This document shows positions 32,986-40,690 of a DNA stretch of 64,000 nt, in pieces; the stretch's first letter is position 1; each line of letters starts with the position of its first letter. The DNA is from Sinorhizobium sp. 6-70 (lineage in GTDB: Bacteria; Pseudomonadota; Alphaproteobacteria; Rhizobiales; Rhizobiaceae), in contig NZ_JASKLS010000015.1 of the NCBI RefSeq assembly GCF_030124375.1, positions 50,483 through 114,482 on the forward strand. The letters are read 5' to 3'. The notes beneath the pieces were generated by a model, which saw only the letters and a program-made list of their open reading frames with translations, had not been told where the DNA came from and made no database searches. The translations under genes and the position numbers were made by a program.

Positions 32986-35210
32986 GCGGTTTTCTCCTGG
33001 CGAAGGGAAGCGGGCGTGGTTGCGGCAAGCGACTGCACGCGGTTCTCACGCCTCAGCCGCCGCTCGCCGACAAGGAATTGGAAGCTGGCAATGACGGCGA
33101 TCATGACCAGGATCAGCATCGAGGAATAGGCGATCGCAACGCCGTATTCGCCGTTTTCGACGAGGCCGACGATATAGGAGGTCGCCATGTTGTATTCGGC
33201 GCTGACCAGGAAGATGACGGCGCTGATCGAGGTGATGGCACGCACGAAGGAGTAGACGAGGGCGGCGGTGATCGCCGGGCGGAGCAGCGGCAGGATCACC
33301 TTGCGGATTGTGCGGAAGCTGTCGGCCCGAAGCGTCAACGAGGCTTCGTCGAGGCTGCGGTCGAGCTGGCTCATCGCCGCGACGCCGCCGCGCACGCCGA
33401 CCGGCATGTTGCGGAACACGAAGCAGGCGATCAGGATCAGCGCGCTGCCGGTCATCTCCAGCGGCGGCAGGTTGAAGGCCATGATGTAGCTGATGCCGAT
33501 GACCGTGCCCGGAATGGCAAAGCTCATCATCAGCGCGAATTCGAAGAGCTCGCGGCCGGCGAATTTCTGGCGCACGATCAGATAGGCGGTAAGAAGACCG
33601 ACGGCGGCCGTCAGCGGCGCCGAAACGAGGGCGATTTCCATCGTCGTCCAGAACGAGTTCCAGGCAACGCCGGTCCAGGCAATGGCGCCGTCGCGGAATT
33701 CGATCGAGAAGGCCTGGATGTAGTGCTCGAGCGTCAGCGTGTTGTCGAGCCCCCAGGTCTTCACGAACCCACCGATCAGGATCATGCCGTAGACGACGAG
33801 GGTGAAGAGCGCCCAGGGAATGACCAGCGCATGCACGCCGACCGAGACCGAGTGGGGGAGGGCCGCATGCGCGCCGCTGTCGCCCTTGCCGGTCACGGTC
33901 GAGAAATTCTTCCCCGAAAGCCAGAGGCGCTGGGCGAGGAAGGCCGCAAGGGTGAATGAGAGCAGGATGATCGCCAGCACCGCTGCGCGGGAGGGGTCAT
34001 TCTGCGAACCCACGACGGCGAAGAAGATTTCCGTCGACAGCACGCCGTGGCTGCCGCCGAGCACCAGCGGATTGCCGAAATCCGCCATGCTTTCGATGAA
34101 GCCGATGAGGAAGGCATTGGCGAGCCCGGGCTTCATCAACGGCAGCGAGACGCGCCAGAAGGTCCGCCAGCGGTCGGCTCTCAGCGTCTGCGAGGCTTCC
34201 TCCATCGACGGGCTGACGCCCTCGACGACACCGATCAGCACGAGGAACGAGATCGGCGTGAAGGACAGGACCTGGGCGATCCAGATGCCGGTGAGGCCGT
34301 AGAGCCAGCGACCCGGTTCGACACCCAGGAGCGCCGCCATCGCCTGCGTCGCGACGCCCGAGCGGCCGAAGAGCAGGGTGAGCGCCAGGCCGACGACGAA
34401 GGGCGGCGTGATGATCGGCAGCACGGTCAGGAGCCGCAGGCTCTTCTTGTAGCGAAAGCCGGTGCGGGTGGCGACGAGAGCGAAGGCGAGCCCGAGAATG
34501 GTCGAGCCGCTTGCCGTCATGATCGCCAGCCAGAAGGTGCGCCAGGCGACGCCGCAGCGCGCTCCGCCGATGACGCAGTCGAGGCTCCAGATCGACGGGT
34601 CGACGATGTTGCGGGTAAAGCCGTCCGGGTTGAACGAGCCGTCGAAATCCTGGAAGGCGCCGACGAGCATGCTGCCGACCGGATAGAAGACGAAGACGGC
34701 GACGAGAAAGACGAGCAGGGAAATCGCGCTGACGACGAAGGCGTCGCCCTTCATTACGCCGCGCTCGGCAAGTCCAAAGGAAAAGAAGAGAACGAAGACG
34801 AGCGCCGACAGCACCGCGCCGGCGCCCATCGAGGGCTGCCCGTCGGCAAGCGTGCCGAAAAGCGTTTCGCTGATCGTCCAGGTCCAGCCGGTAAAGCCGA
34901 TCGCCAGGCCTTGCAGGGCGAGAAATACGATCCCGAGCGCGCCGGTCCAGGCGAGGAGAGCGCCGCGCCGCTGCGCATCACCGACGAAGCGGCACGCACC
35001 GGCGAGCACGAGCAACAGCGCCGGAGCCGTAAGCCACCACCGACCGTTCGCGATCTGCATCAGGCCGGGCGAAACGGACGCATTGCCCGGAAAATCGGCA
35101 AGCCAGCCGAAGCCGAAGAAGCCGCCCTCGATGCGGTACCAGGGCAGGACGAGAAAGGCCGCCAGCCCGAGGGCGAGGACGATATCCATTCTGCGATTGC
35201 GGTGTTCCAT
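32982..35210 (-). CDS. ABC transporter permease with two fused membrane domains (FbpB/AfuB type)
   Basis: 742 aa from ATG 35210 (MEHRNRRMDIVLALG). Two binding-protein-dependent permease halves: the first EAA loop is MEEASQTLRADRWRTFWRV and the second LDEASLTLRADSFRTIRKV, each within six spans, plus extra spans in the N-terminal 150 residues. This fused architecture is typical of FbpB/SfuB/AfuB permeases. Located between the binding-protein gene (208-bp gap containing a hairpin) and the ATPase gene (ATGA overlap). A further in-frame start 21 bp downstream (MDIV) is possible. Confidence 0.87.
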   Translation of the reverse strand: MEHRNRRMDIVLALGLAAFLVLPWYRIEGGFFGFGWLADFPGNASVSPGLMQIANGRWWLTAPALLLVLAGACRFVGDAQRRGALLAWTGALGIVFLALQGLAIGFTGWTWTISETLFGTLADGQPSMGAGAVLSALVFVLFFSFGLAERGVMKGDAFVVSAISLLVFLVAVFVFYPVGSMLVGAFQDFDGSFNPDGFTRNIVDPSIWSLDCVIGGARCGVAWRTFWLAIMTASGSTILGLAFALVATRTGFRYKKSLRLLTVLPIITPPFVVGLALTLLFGRSGVATQAMAALLGVEPGRWLYGLTGIWIAQVLSFTPISFLVLIGVVEGVSPSMEEASQTLRADRWRTFWRVSLPLMKPGLANAFLIGFIESMADFGNPLVLGGSHGVLSTEIFFAVVGSQNDPSRAAVLAIILLSFTLAAFLAQRLWLSGKNFSTVTGKGDSGAHAALPHSVSVGVHALVIPWALFTLVVYGMILIGGFVKTWGLDNTLTLEHYIQAFSIEFRDGAIAWTGVAWNSFWTTMEIALVSAPLTAAVGLLTAYLIVRQKFAGRELFEFALMMSFAIPGTVIGISYIMAFNLPPLEMTGSALILIACFVFRNMPVGVRGGVAAMSQLDRSLDEASLTLRADSFRTIRKVILPLLRPAITAALVYSFVRAITSISAVIFLVSAEYNMATSYIVGLVENGEYGVAIAYSSMLILVMIAVIASFQFLVGERRLRRENRVQSLAATTPASLRQEKTA

Positions 35211-35317
35211 GGATCGCGTTTGCCTCGGGCCTTTCGGGGTCGCGAGAAGCGCGCCCGGGTCAATCCAGGCATCGATGCGACCGATTGCAAGAATGTGTAG
35301 CGTCATGTGCCGCCAGA

Positions 35318-35351
35318 CTCACCACCGCGCGGTTCCGTGTGCGGTGGTGAG
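35318..35351 (-). terminator. Intercistronic hairpin between binding-protein and permease genes
   Basis: CTCACCACCGC (35318-35328) and GCGGTGGTGAG (35341-35351), 11 bp perfect, 12-nt loop. It lies in the transcribed gap between the binding-protein gene and the permease gene. No U-run; it may protect or partially terminate the binding-protein mRNA, giving the excess of binding protein usual for such importers (inference). Confidence 0.5.
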
Positions 35352-35418
35352 GTTTCGGCCGGCTGGCGGGAGCCGCCGGCCCAATCCGCTCCGGCCCAAT
35401 CGGCCGGAATGCGGGGGA

Positions 35419-36447
35419 TCAGTTCGCGTTGGCGCCGATTTCCCGGTCCCAGCGCTCCAGCAGTGCCTTGCGCTTGGCCGGATCGCCATAGGTCTTGAAG
35501 TCGTAGTCGATCAGCTTGATGTCCTCGAACTTCGGCGCTTCCTTCGGAACCTCCGCCGTCTTGTTCGACGGGAGCTGGAAGGATTTTGCCTCCTTCATCT
35601 TCGACTGCACCGCGGCCGAGAGCGCCCAGTCGTACCATTTCTTGGCGTTGTCGAGGTTCTTCGCGCCCTTGATGATCGACATGGAGCCGATCTCGTAGCC
35701 GGTGCCTTCGCAGGGCGCTACGGACTTTACCGGGAAACCTTCGACGGCCTGCGCCACCGCGTCATGCATGAAGACGATGCCGATCGCGGTTTCGCCGCGG
35801 GCGGCCGCCTTCACCGGTGCCGAGCCGGATTTGGTGTATTGCGAGACGTTGTCGTTGAGCTTCTTCAGGTAATCGAAGGCCTGGTCCTCGCCCATGATCT
35901 GGGCGAGCGTCGCAAGTGCGGTATAGGCGGTGCCGGACGAGTTCGGATTGGCGATCTGGATCTCGCCCTTGTACGACGCGTCGAGCAGGTCGGCCCAGCA
36001 CTTGGGTTCCTTGAGGTTCTTCTGCTTGAAGATTTCGGTGTTGTAGCCCCAGCCGAGTGCACCGGCATAAACGCCGACCGTGCGGTAGCCGGCGCTCTCG
36101 GCCTGCTTGACCGCCCAGTCCTGCAGCTCGCCGAGCATCGGTGACTTGTATTCGAGCGTCAGCCCCTCGGAAGCGGCCTGCAGGTGCGGGTCGCCGGTGC
36201 CTGCCCACCAGATATCGGTCTTCGGGTTGCGCGCCTCGGCGCGGACCTTGGCATAGGTTTCACCGGACGAAAGGCGAACCATGTTGACCGAAATGCCGGT
36301 CTCCTTTTCGAAGGCGCCTTCCATCTGCTCGCAAATCACCACGTCCGCCGAGCAGATGAGATTGAGATTTCCGTCGGCATGCGCGGAAAAGGCAAAGAAA
36401 GTCACACCCGCGGCAAAAGTTGCCGCAGCCATTTTAACCAAACCCAT
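35419..36447 (-). CDS. Periplasmic ABC substrate-binding protein (FbpA/AfuA/PotF-like)
   Basis: 342 aa. Signal peptide (MGLVKMAAATFAAGVTFFAF, cleavage about SAHA-DG), then an extracellular solute-binding family 1/6 fold: LICSADVVICEQMEGAFEKE, TDIWWAGTGDPHLQAASEG and AGALGWGYNTEIF. The iron-binding tyrosine pair of FbpA is not obvious by eye, and the AfuA-like length with a neighbouring phosphatase makes a phosphorylated sugar a fair alternative to iron (inference). First gene of the minus operon; a LacI operator lies 44 bp upstream. Confidence 0.85.
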   Translation of the reverse strand: MGLVKMAAATFAAGVTFFAFSAHADGNLNLICSADVVICEQMEGAFEKETGISVNMVRLSSGETYAKVRAEARNPKTDIWWAGTGDPHLQAASEGLTLEYKSPMLGELQDWAVKQAESAGYRTVGVYAGALGWGYNTEIFKQKNLKEPKCWADLLDASYKGEIQIANPNSSGTAYTALATLAQIMGEDQAFDYLKKLNDNVSQYTKSGSAPVKAAARGETAIGIVFMHDAVAQAVEGFPVKSVAPCEGTGYEIGSMSIIKGAKNLDNAKKWYDWALSAAVQSKMKEAKSFQLPSNKTAEVPKEAPKFEDIKLIDYDFKTYGDPAKRKALLERWDREIGANAN

Positions 36448-36490
36448 GATTTCCTCCCAGATTGAGCCGGCGCCTCCATGCCGGGCGCTA

Positions 36491-36506
36491 TTGCAAGCGC
36501 GTGCAA
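36491..36506. promoter_or_regulatory. LacI-type operator O1 in front of the importer operon
   Basis: TTGCAAGCGCGTGCAA: TTGCA-N6-TGCAA inverted repeat, 44 bp upstream of the binding-protein ATG (minus strand) and matching two other sites next to the divergent lacI-family gene. The central CG of the N6 fits LacI/GalR operators. Confidence 0.72.
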
Positions 36507-36578
36507 ATGCTGCATGAGGAGATTTTGGCTGTCAACATATTTCTTCGATATCGTGGCCAGTCCATCGGCACAGATGGC

Positions 36579-36604
36579 TTGCACGCAATTGCAAAACTGT
36601 GCAA
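36579..36604. promoter_or_regulatory. Overlapping LacI-type operators O2 and O3 before the regulator gene
   Basis: TTGCACGCAATTGCAA (36579-36594) and TTGCAAAACTGTGCAA (36589-36604) share six bases; each is TTGCA-N6-TGCAA. They end 36 bp before the GTG of the lacI-family gene, suggesting autoregulation as well as control of the divergent importer operon, possibly with looping to O1 about 90 bp away. Confidence 0.7.
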
Positions 36605-36640
36605 TTCTTTGTGCAAGGCTATGGAACATATCGGGCTGTC

Positions 36641-37654
36641 GTGTCGCAAAAACCTTTCGTCAGCGCTCAGGAAGTTGCCGAGCGGGCGGGCGTCTCCCGC
36701 TCCGCCGTTTCGCGCACTTTCACGCCCGGCGCCAGCGTCTCGCCGGAGACGCGGCGAAAGGTGGTGGAGGCGGCGGAGGTGCTTGGCTATCACGTCAACC
36801 ATCTCGCGCGTGGGCTGATGCTGAACGAGAGCGGCATCGTCTGCCTCATCGTCTCGGAAATGGGCACGCCGTATCGATCGAGCCTGATCCGGGCGGTGAC
36901 ACAGCAATTGCAGGATGCCGGCAAGATCGCCATGCTGGTCAATACCGACCGGTCCGACGGCAGTGTCGATTTGGCGCTCAGGCAGGCGATCCGGTATCGC
37001 GCCGACGCATCGATCATCCTGTCGGGAATGCCGGACAAATCGCTCACCCAACTCTGTCTCAAGAATGGCCAGAGGCTGGTGCTGATCAACCGTGACGACG
37101 ATCAGGAGGGGCCGCTCAGGATCAATCTCGATGACGCAGCCGCCGCGGGCCGGCTCGTCACCGCCTTTCTGCGCGCCGGCTGCCGTCGGCTCGCCTTTGC
37201 CAATTCCGAAGCCGGAACGCCTAGCCTGATGGCGCGCGAGCACGGCTTCGTCGCGGCGGCGAAGGCTATGGGGCTCGAGGTCGTCGTCGAGCGCTACGGA
37301 CCGACCGGCTATGAAAGCGGCCGTGTGCTGGCGCAAAGGCTGCTCACGCTCAGCGAGCGGCCCGATGCCGTTTTCTGCGCAACCGATCTCATCGCCTGCG
37401 GCTTCATGGACGCCGCCCGGCATCAGTTCTCGATTTCCATTCCGGATCAGCTCTGCGTTGCCGGCTTCGACGACATCGAACAGGCGGCCTGGTCGTCCTA
37501 TCAAGTGACGACGTTCGCCCAGCCGGTCGAGGCGATCGCCCGGGAGGCGGTGACGTGGCTCGGCAGCGACGACGCGGAAGATCCTGCCGCGCGCAACCAT
37601 TCGGTCAGACTGAACGCCGACCTCGTCTGGCGTTCCTCCATCCGCGGCGGGTAA
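36641..37654 (+). CDS. LacI/GalR-family transcriptional regulator
   Basis: 337 aa from GTG 36641. N-terminal LacI helix-turn-helix: VSAQEVAERAGVSRSAVSRT, hinge ARGLMLNESG, then a periplasmic-binding-like sensor domain (VCLIVSEMGTPYRSSLIR, LCVAGFDDIEQAAWSSYQ). The longer open frame to 36599 would start inside the operators and is not favoured; no strong Shine-Dalgarno is seen for either. Divergent from the ABC importer operon with three shared operators, so it is almost certainly its repressor; inducer unknown, likely a sugar or sugar phosphate. Confidence 0.87.
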   Translation: MSQKPFVSAQEVAERAGVSRSAVSRTFTPGASVSPETRRKVVEAAEVLGYHVNHLARGLMLNESGIVCLIVSEMGTPYRSSLIRAVTQQLQDAGKIAMLVNTDRSDGSVDLALRQAIRYRADASIILSGMPDKSLTQLCLKNGQRLVLINRDDDQEGPLRINLDDAAAAGRLVTAFLRAGCRRLAFANSEAGTPSLMAREHGFVAAAKAMGLEVVVERYGPTGYESGRVLAQRLLTLSERPDAVFCATDLIACGFMDAARHQFSISIPDQLCVAGFDDIEQAAWSSYQVTTFAQPVEAIAREAVTWLGSDDAEDPAARNHSVRLNADLVWRSSIRGG

Positions 37655-37670
37655 CCGGCGAACGCAATTA

Positions 37671-37719
37671 AAGTGCCACAGCGAGCACTGCGCGTCTCAA
37701 AAGACGCGCGGCGCAGTAG
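37671..37719. repeat. Single copy of the GCGCGTCT hairpin repeat after the lacI-type gene
   Basis: Contains GCGCGTCT-caaa-AGACGCGC, 8-bp perfect stem, inside the wider GCCACAGCG...GCGCAGTA context. Same unit as the second hairpin of the composite repeats at 37901, 38412 and 53417. It may serve as the transcription end for the lacI-type gene. The rest of 37720-37851 holds nothing recognised beyond a 6-bp GCGCCC/GGGCGC stem near 37750. Confidence 0.6.
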
Positions 37720-37851
37720 GCCGCAATTTCCGAAGGCCGCGGCTGGCAATCGCGCCCCAACGGGCGCATGCTGACGGCATCGTCCTCAATGATTGGCGGC
37801 GCGCGCACACGCCGTCGCATTCTTCGCTGCCCGAGGGCGATGTTCGGAATA

Positions 37852-37944
37852 CTGCATGTTTCCTTAAATCGGAGGACAAAAACATGCAGCAATTCAGAGT
37901 GCTACAGCGAACTTGATGCGTCTGGAAAGACGCACGACGCTTTA
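37852..37944. repeat. Composite two-hairpin repeat, copy A
   Basis: Hairpin 1 is CTGCATGTTT...AAACATGCAG (37852-37889) containing CCTTAAATCG; spacer CAATTCAGAGTG; hairpin 2 is CTACAGCG...TGCGTCT-ggaa-AGACGCA...CGCTTTAG (37902-37944). Directly repeated about 500 bp later (copy B) and inverted at 53417-53520 (copy C). Confidence 0.75.
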
Positions 37945-37972
37945 GGATCAATCAGAACCCGAGGAGGTTACT

Positions 37973-38182
37973 GTGAGCGGGCACGTCTACAAGAAGATAG
38001 AGTTGATCGGAAGCTCGAAGACCTCGGTCAACGAGGCGATCGAAACGGCGATTTCGCGCGCCTCGAAAACCATGCGGAATCTCGACTGGTTCGAAGTCGA
38101 CCAGATCCGCGGACAGATCGTCAACGGCGAGGTCGCGCATTACCAGGTCGTCATGAAGGTGGGCTTCCGCCTCGACGATTGA
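37973..38182 (+). CDS. Dodecin (flavin-binding protein)
   Basis: 69 aa, exact dodecin length. MSGHVYKKIELIGSSKTSVN, then IETAISRASKTMRNLDWFEV with the flavin-stacking tryptophan (W43 region), and GEVAHYQVVMKVGFRLDD. Forms a hollow dodecamer that stores riboflavin/FMN or coenzyme A. Starts with GTG, preceded by GAGGAGG. Sits alone between two direct copies of a ~100-bp composite repeat; a 7-bp hairpin CCCGGAC/GTCCGGG (38228-38249) lies 45 bp after the stop. No T-run follows. Confidence 0.92.
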   Translation: MSGHVYKKIELIGSSKTSVNEAIETAISRASKTMRNLDWFEVDQIRGQIVNGEVAHYQVVMKVGFRLDD

Positions 38183-38351
38183 TGCGCGCGGTCGATCCGG
38201 CCGATCAAGGACATTTGGCGGCGCCGGCCCGGACGAAGCAGAGTCCGGGTCGCGCATCGGTGTTCGGGGAACAGGCGCCCGAGGCGGATCATCGCGCGCC
38301 CGCCTTCCCGTTCCTTTACATTTCAGCTTCCCATGCGCACACTCGCGCCTA

Positions 38352-38455
38352 CTGCATGTCTTCTTAAATCGACCTCGATTTAAGGACAAAGACATGCAGC
38401 AATTCAAAGTGCTACAGCGTCCTTTGCGCGTCTGATAAAACGCGCGGCGCTGTGG
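38352..38455. repeat. Composite two-hairpin repeat, copy B
   Basis: Hairpin 1 CTGCATGTCTT...AAGACATGCAG-like arms (38352-38399) with a nested TTAAATCG-acct-CGATTTAA; spacer CAATTCAAAGTG; hairpin 2 CTACAGCG...GCGCGT-ctgataaa-ACGCGC...CGCTGTGG (38412-38455). Same orientation as copy A and ends just before the sigma-54 activator gene. Confidence 0.75.
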
Positions 38456-38482
38456 GAGGAAGGCGGTCGTTGGGAGGCGGTC

Positions 38483-40369
38483 ATGTTTTCACATTCCGAC
38501 CATATCCGCGAAATCGAGCGCGTCGGCCGCGGCCTTCCGAGCAGCCGCGACGATATGGTCGTCAAATCCTGGCGGCGCTGCCTGGAGCATCACCGCCTCG
38601 ACCCCGCGCAGGCTTGCGAGGCCTATATCGTACCGGAGACGCGGCTCAAGGAGCATCGCCAGCAATCGGAAGACCTGATCACGATCGCCCGTTCCGGGCT
38701 CGAACATCTGTTCAGGCAAGTGGCGGGGCAGAACTACGTGCTGCTGCTCTCCGACCGGCAGGGCGTGACCGTCGAGTTCCTTGGTGATCCGCTCTTCAAC
38801 AACAGCCTTCGCAAGGCGGGCCTTTATCTCGGGTCCGAATGGTCCGAATGGCGCGCCGGAACCTGCGCCGTCGGCGCCTGCATCGAGACGGGCGAGGCGC
38901 TGACGATCCACCAGAGCGACCACTTCGACAACACGCATACGCCGCTCTCCTGCACGGCGGCGCCGATCTACGACATCCACGGCGAACTTTCGGCCGTCCT
39001 CGACATCTCGCTCTTGAGTTCCCCCATCCTCAAGGCAAGCCAGAACCTGGCGCTTCATCTGGTCACCGCCAGCGCAAGGCGGATCGAGCTCGCCAATCTG
39101 ATGGCCCAGGCGCGGCATCAATGGGTGCTTAGGTTCTCGCGCTCGCCGGAATTCCTCGACGTCGATCCCGAGGCGGCGATCTCGATCGACGGTCTCGGGC
39201 GGATCGCCGGCATGACCCATGGCGGGGCGAAGATCCTTGCCCGCTCGACCGGGCTCGACTGGCGTGATCCGCGCTTGCTGATCGGCGAGCCGGTATCGCG
39301 CTTCCTCGACCTGGAGATCGACGATCTTCCGGAGCTCACGCGCCGCCGGCCGACGCAGGAACGGCTCGTTTTCGCCCGCGACGGCAATGCGCTCTTTGCG
39401 CATGCCATCGAGCCGCATTCAGGCATCCGCGCGCCGGGCGTCTCGCGCGCCCAGATCCCGCCGCCATTGCGCCGGCTCGGCGGCGATGCGCCCGAAATCG
39501 TCGCGTTGCAGGCGAAGGCCGCGAAACTCGCCCGCACGGCGCTGCCGATCCTCATCCAGGGCGAGACCGGGACGGGCAAGGAATACCTGGCGCGCGCCAT
39601 CCACGAGGGCAGCGGCCTTGCGGGCCGCTTCGTTGCCATCAATTGCGCGGCGATCCCGGAGCAATTGATCGAGAGCGAACTCTTCGGCTATCTGCCGGGC
39701 GCCTTCACCGGCGCGTCGGCCAAGGGCCGCAAGGGCCTGATCGAACAGGCGGACGGCGGCACGCTCTTTCTCGACGAGATCGGCGACATGCCTCTTGTGC
39801 TGCAGAGCCGGCTGCTCAGGGTGCTGGCCGAGCGCGAGGTGCTTCCGGTTGGAGGCACCGTGCCGCGCCCGGTCCAGATCAGGATCGTTTCGGCATCGCA
39901 TCGGCCCTTGCAGACACTGGTGTCGCAGGGCGCCTTTCGCGAAGATCTCTATTACCGGCTCAACGCCGCAACGCTCTCGGTTCCGCCGCTTAGAGACAGA
40001 CGGGATTTCGACTGGGTGGTGGAGCAGATGCTAGAACGACATTCCCATGCCGCCGGCGAACGGACGCTCTCGTCGGCCGCGCTTGTCGCGCTGAAGGCGC
40101 ACGACTGGCCGGGAAACATTCGCGAACTCGACAACGCCATCGCCGTTGCCGCTGCGCTCGCTGAAGGCTGCGTCATCGACGTTTGCGATCTGCCGGATTA
40201 TCTCGTCGCGAGGGCTGCGCCGGACGATGCGGATGATGCCGGCACGGCGTTGAGACTGATGCTCGACGCCTGCAACTGGAACATCTCCGAGGCGGCGCGG
40301 CGGCTCGGCCTCGACCGCTCGACGGTCCATCGCCAGATCCGGCGCTATCACCTGAAGCCGCATCGGTAA
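38483..40369 (+). CDS. Sigma-54-dependent transcriptional activator (AcoR family)
   Basis: 628 aa. N-terminal GAF-type sensor region (~50-210: SEWRAGTCAVGACIETGEAL, HGELSAVLDISLLSS), AAA+ central domain (~330-560) with Walker A GETGTGKEYLARAI, the sigma-54-contacting loop GAFTGAS, Walker B GGTLFLDEIGDMP, arginine finger FREDLYYRLN, and a C-terminal Fis-type HTH (NISEAARRLGLDRSTVHRQI). Activates RNA polymerase-sigma54 at -24/-12 promoters. The monooxygenase gene directly downstream carries an ideal -24/-12 element, so it is the obvious target. Confidence 0.93.
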   Translation: MFSHSDHIREIERVGRGLPSSRDDMVVKSWRRCLEHHRLDPAQACEAYIVPETRLKEHRQQSEDLITIARSGLEHLFRQVAGQNYVLLLSDRQGVTVEFLGDPLFNNSLRKAGLYLGSEWSEWRAGTCAVGACIETGEALTIHQSDHFDNTHTPLSCTAAPIYDIHGELSAVLDISLLSSPILKASQNLALHLVTASARRIELANLMAQARHQWVLRFSRSPEFLDVDPEAAISIDGLGRIAGMTHGGAKILARSTGLDWRDPRLLIGEPVSRFLDLEIDDLPELTRRRPTQERLVFARDGNALFAHAIEPHSGIRAPGVSRAQIPPPLRRLGGDAPEIVALQAKAAKLARTALPILIQGETGTGKEYLARAIHEGSGLAGRFVAINCAAIPEQLIESELFGYLPGAFTGASAKGRKGLIEQADGGTLFLDEIGDMPLVLQSRLLRVLAEREVLPVGGTVPRPVQIRIVSASHRPLQTLVSQGAFREDLYYRLNAATLSVPPLRDRRDFDWVVEQMLERHSHAAGERTLSSAALVALKAHDWPGNIRELDNAIAVAAALAEGCVIDVCDLPDYLVARAAPDDADDAGTALRLMLDACNWNISEAARRLGLDRSTVHRQIRRYHLKPHR

Positions 40370-40453
40370 GAGCGCCCTGCCGGCGCAAGGTTGCATGCAT
40401 GCGGTAACTCAAAGCTCCACAGCAGCCCTTGCGCGTCTGATTGGACGGGCGGC

Positions 40454-40480
40454 GTTGCAGGCGTCGGCGGCGCCTGCAAC
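40454..40480. promoter_or_regulatory. Inverted repeat upstream of the -24/-12 promoter, candidate enhancer site
   Basis: GTTGCAGGCG (40454-40463) - 7 nt - CGCCTGCAAC (40471-40480), 10-bp perfect arms, about 100 bp upstream of the sigma-54 promoter. A further half-site-like GGCGTGCAACAG is near 40515-40526. Position fits a binding site for the AcoR-type activator encoded upstream. Confidence 0.55.
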
Positions 40481-40577
40481 AGGTCGGACGCCTCACTTGT
40501 GGCGGCCGCGTGGAGGCGTGCAACAGTCCTAATTCCTCCTGTCCCTGAAAACATTGCGTTTTTCCTGGCTGCGACGC

Positions 40578-40594
40578 TTGGCACGGCCATTGCA
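40578..40594 (+). promoter_or_regulatory. Sigma-54 (-24/-12) promoter of the monooxygenase gene
   Basis: TTGGCACGGCCATTGCA agrees at every conserved base with the consensus YTGGCACG-N4-TTGCW. Transcription would start about 40606, giving an ~85-nt leader before ATG 40691, which has AGGAG 6 bp upstream. Confidence 0.85.
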
Positions 40595-40690
40595 CATCGC
40601 TGTTCGACCGCGGCGGCAGCGCTGCGCAGGAACACCCTTGCCGGCGAAAGAGGAGTCGCCAGCAGGCAAGCCAAGCGAAAAGGAGGAGCT

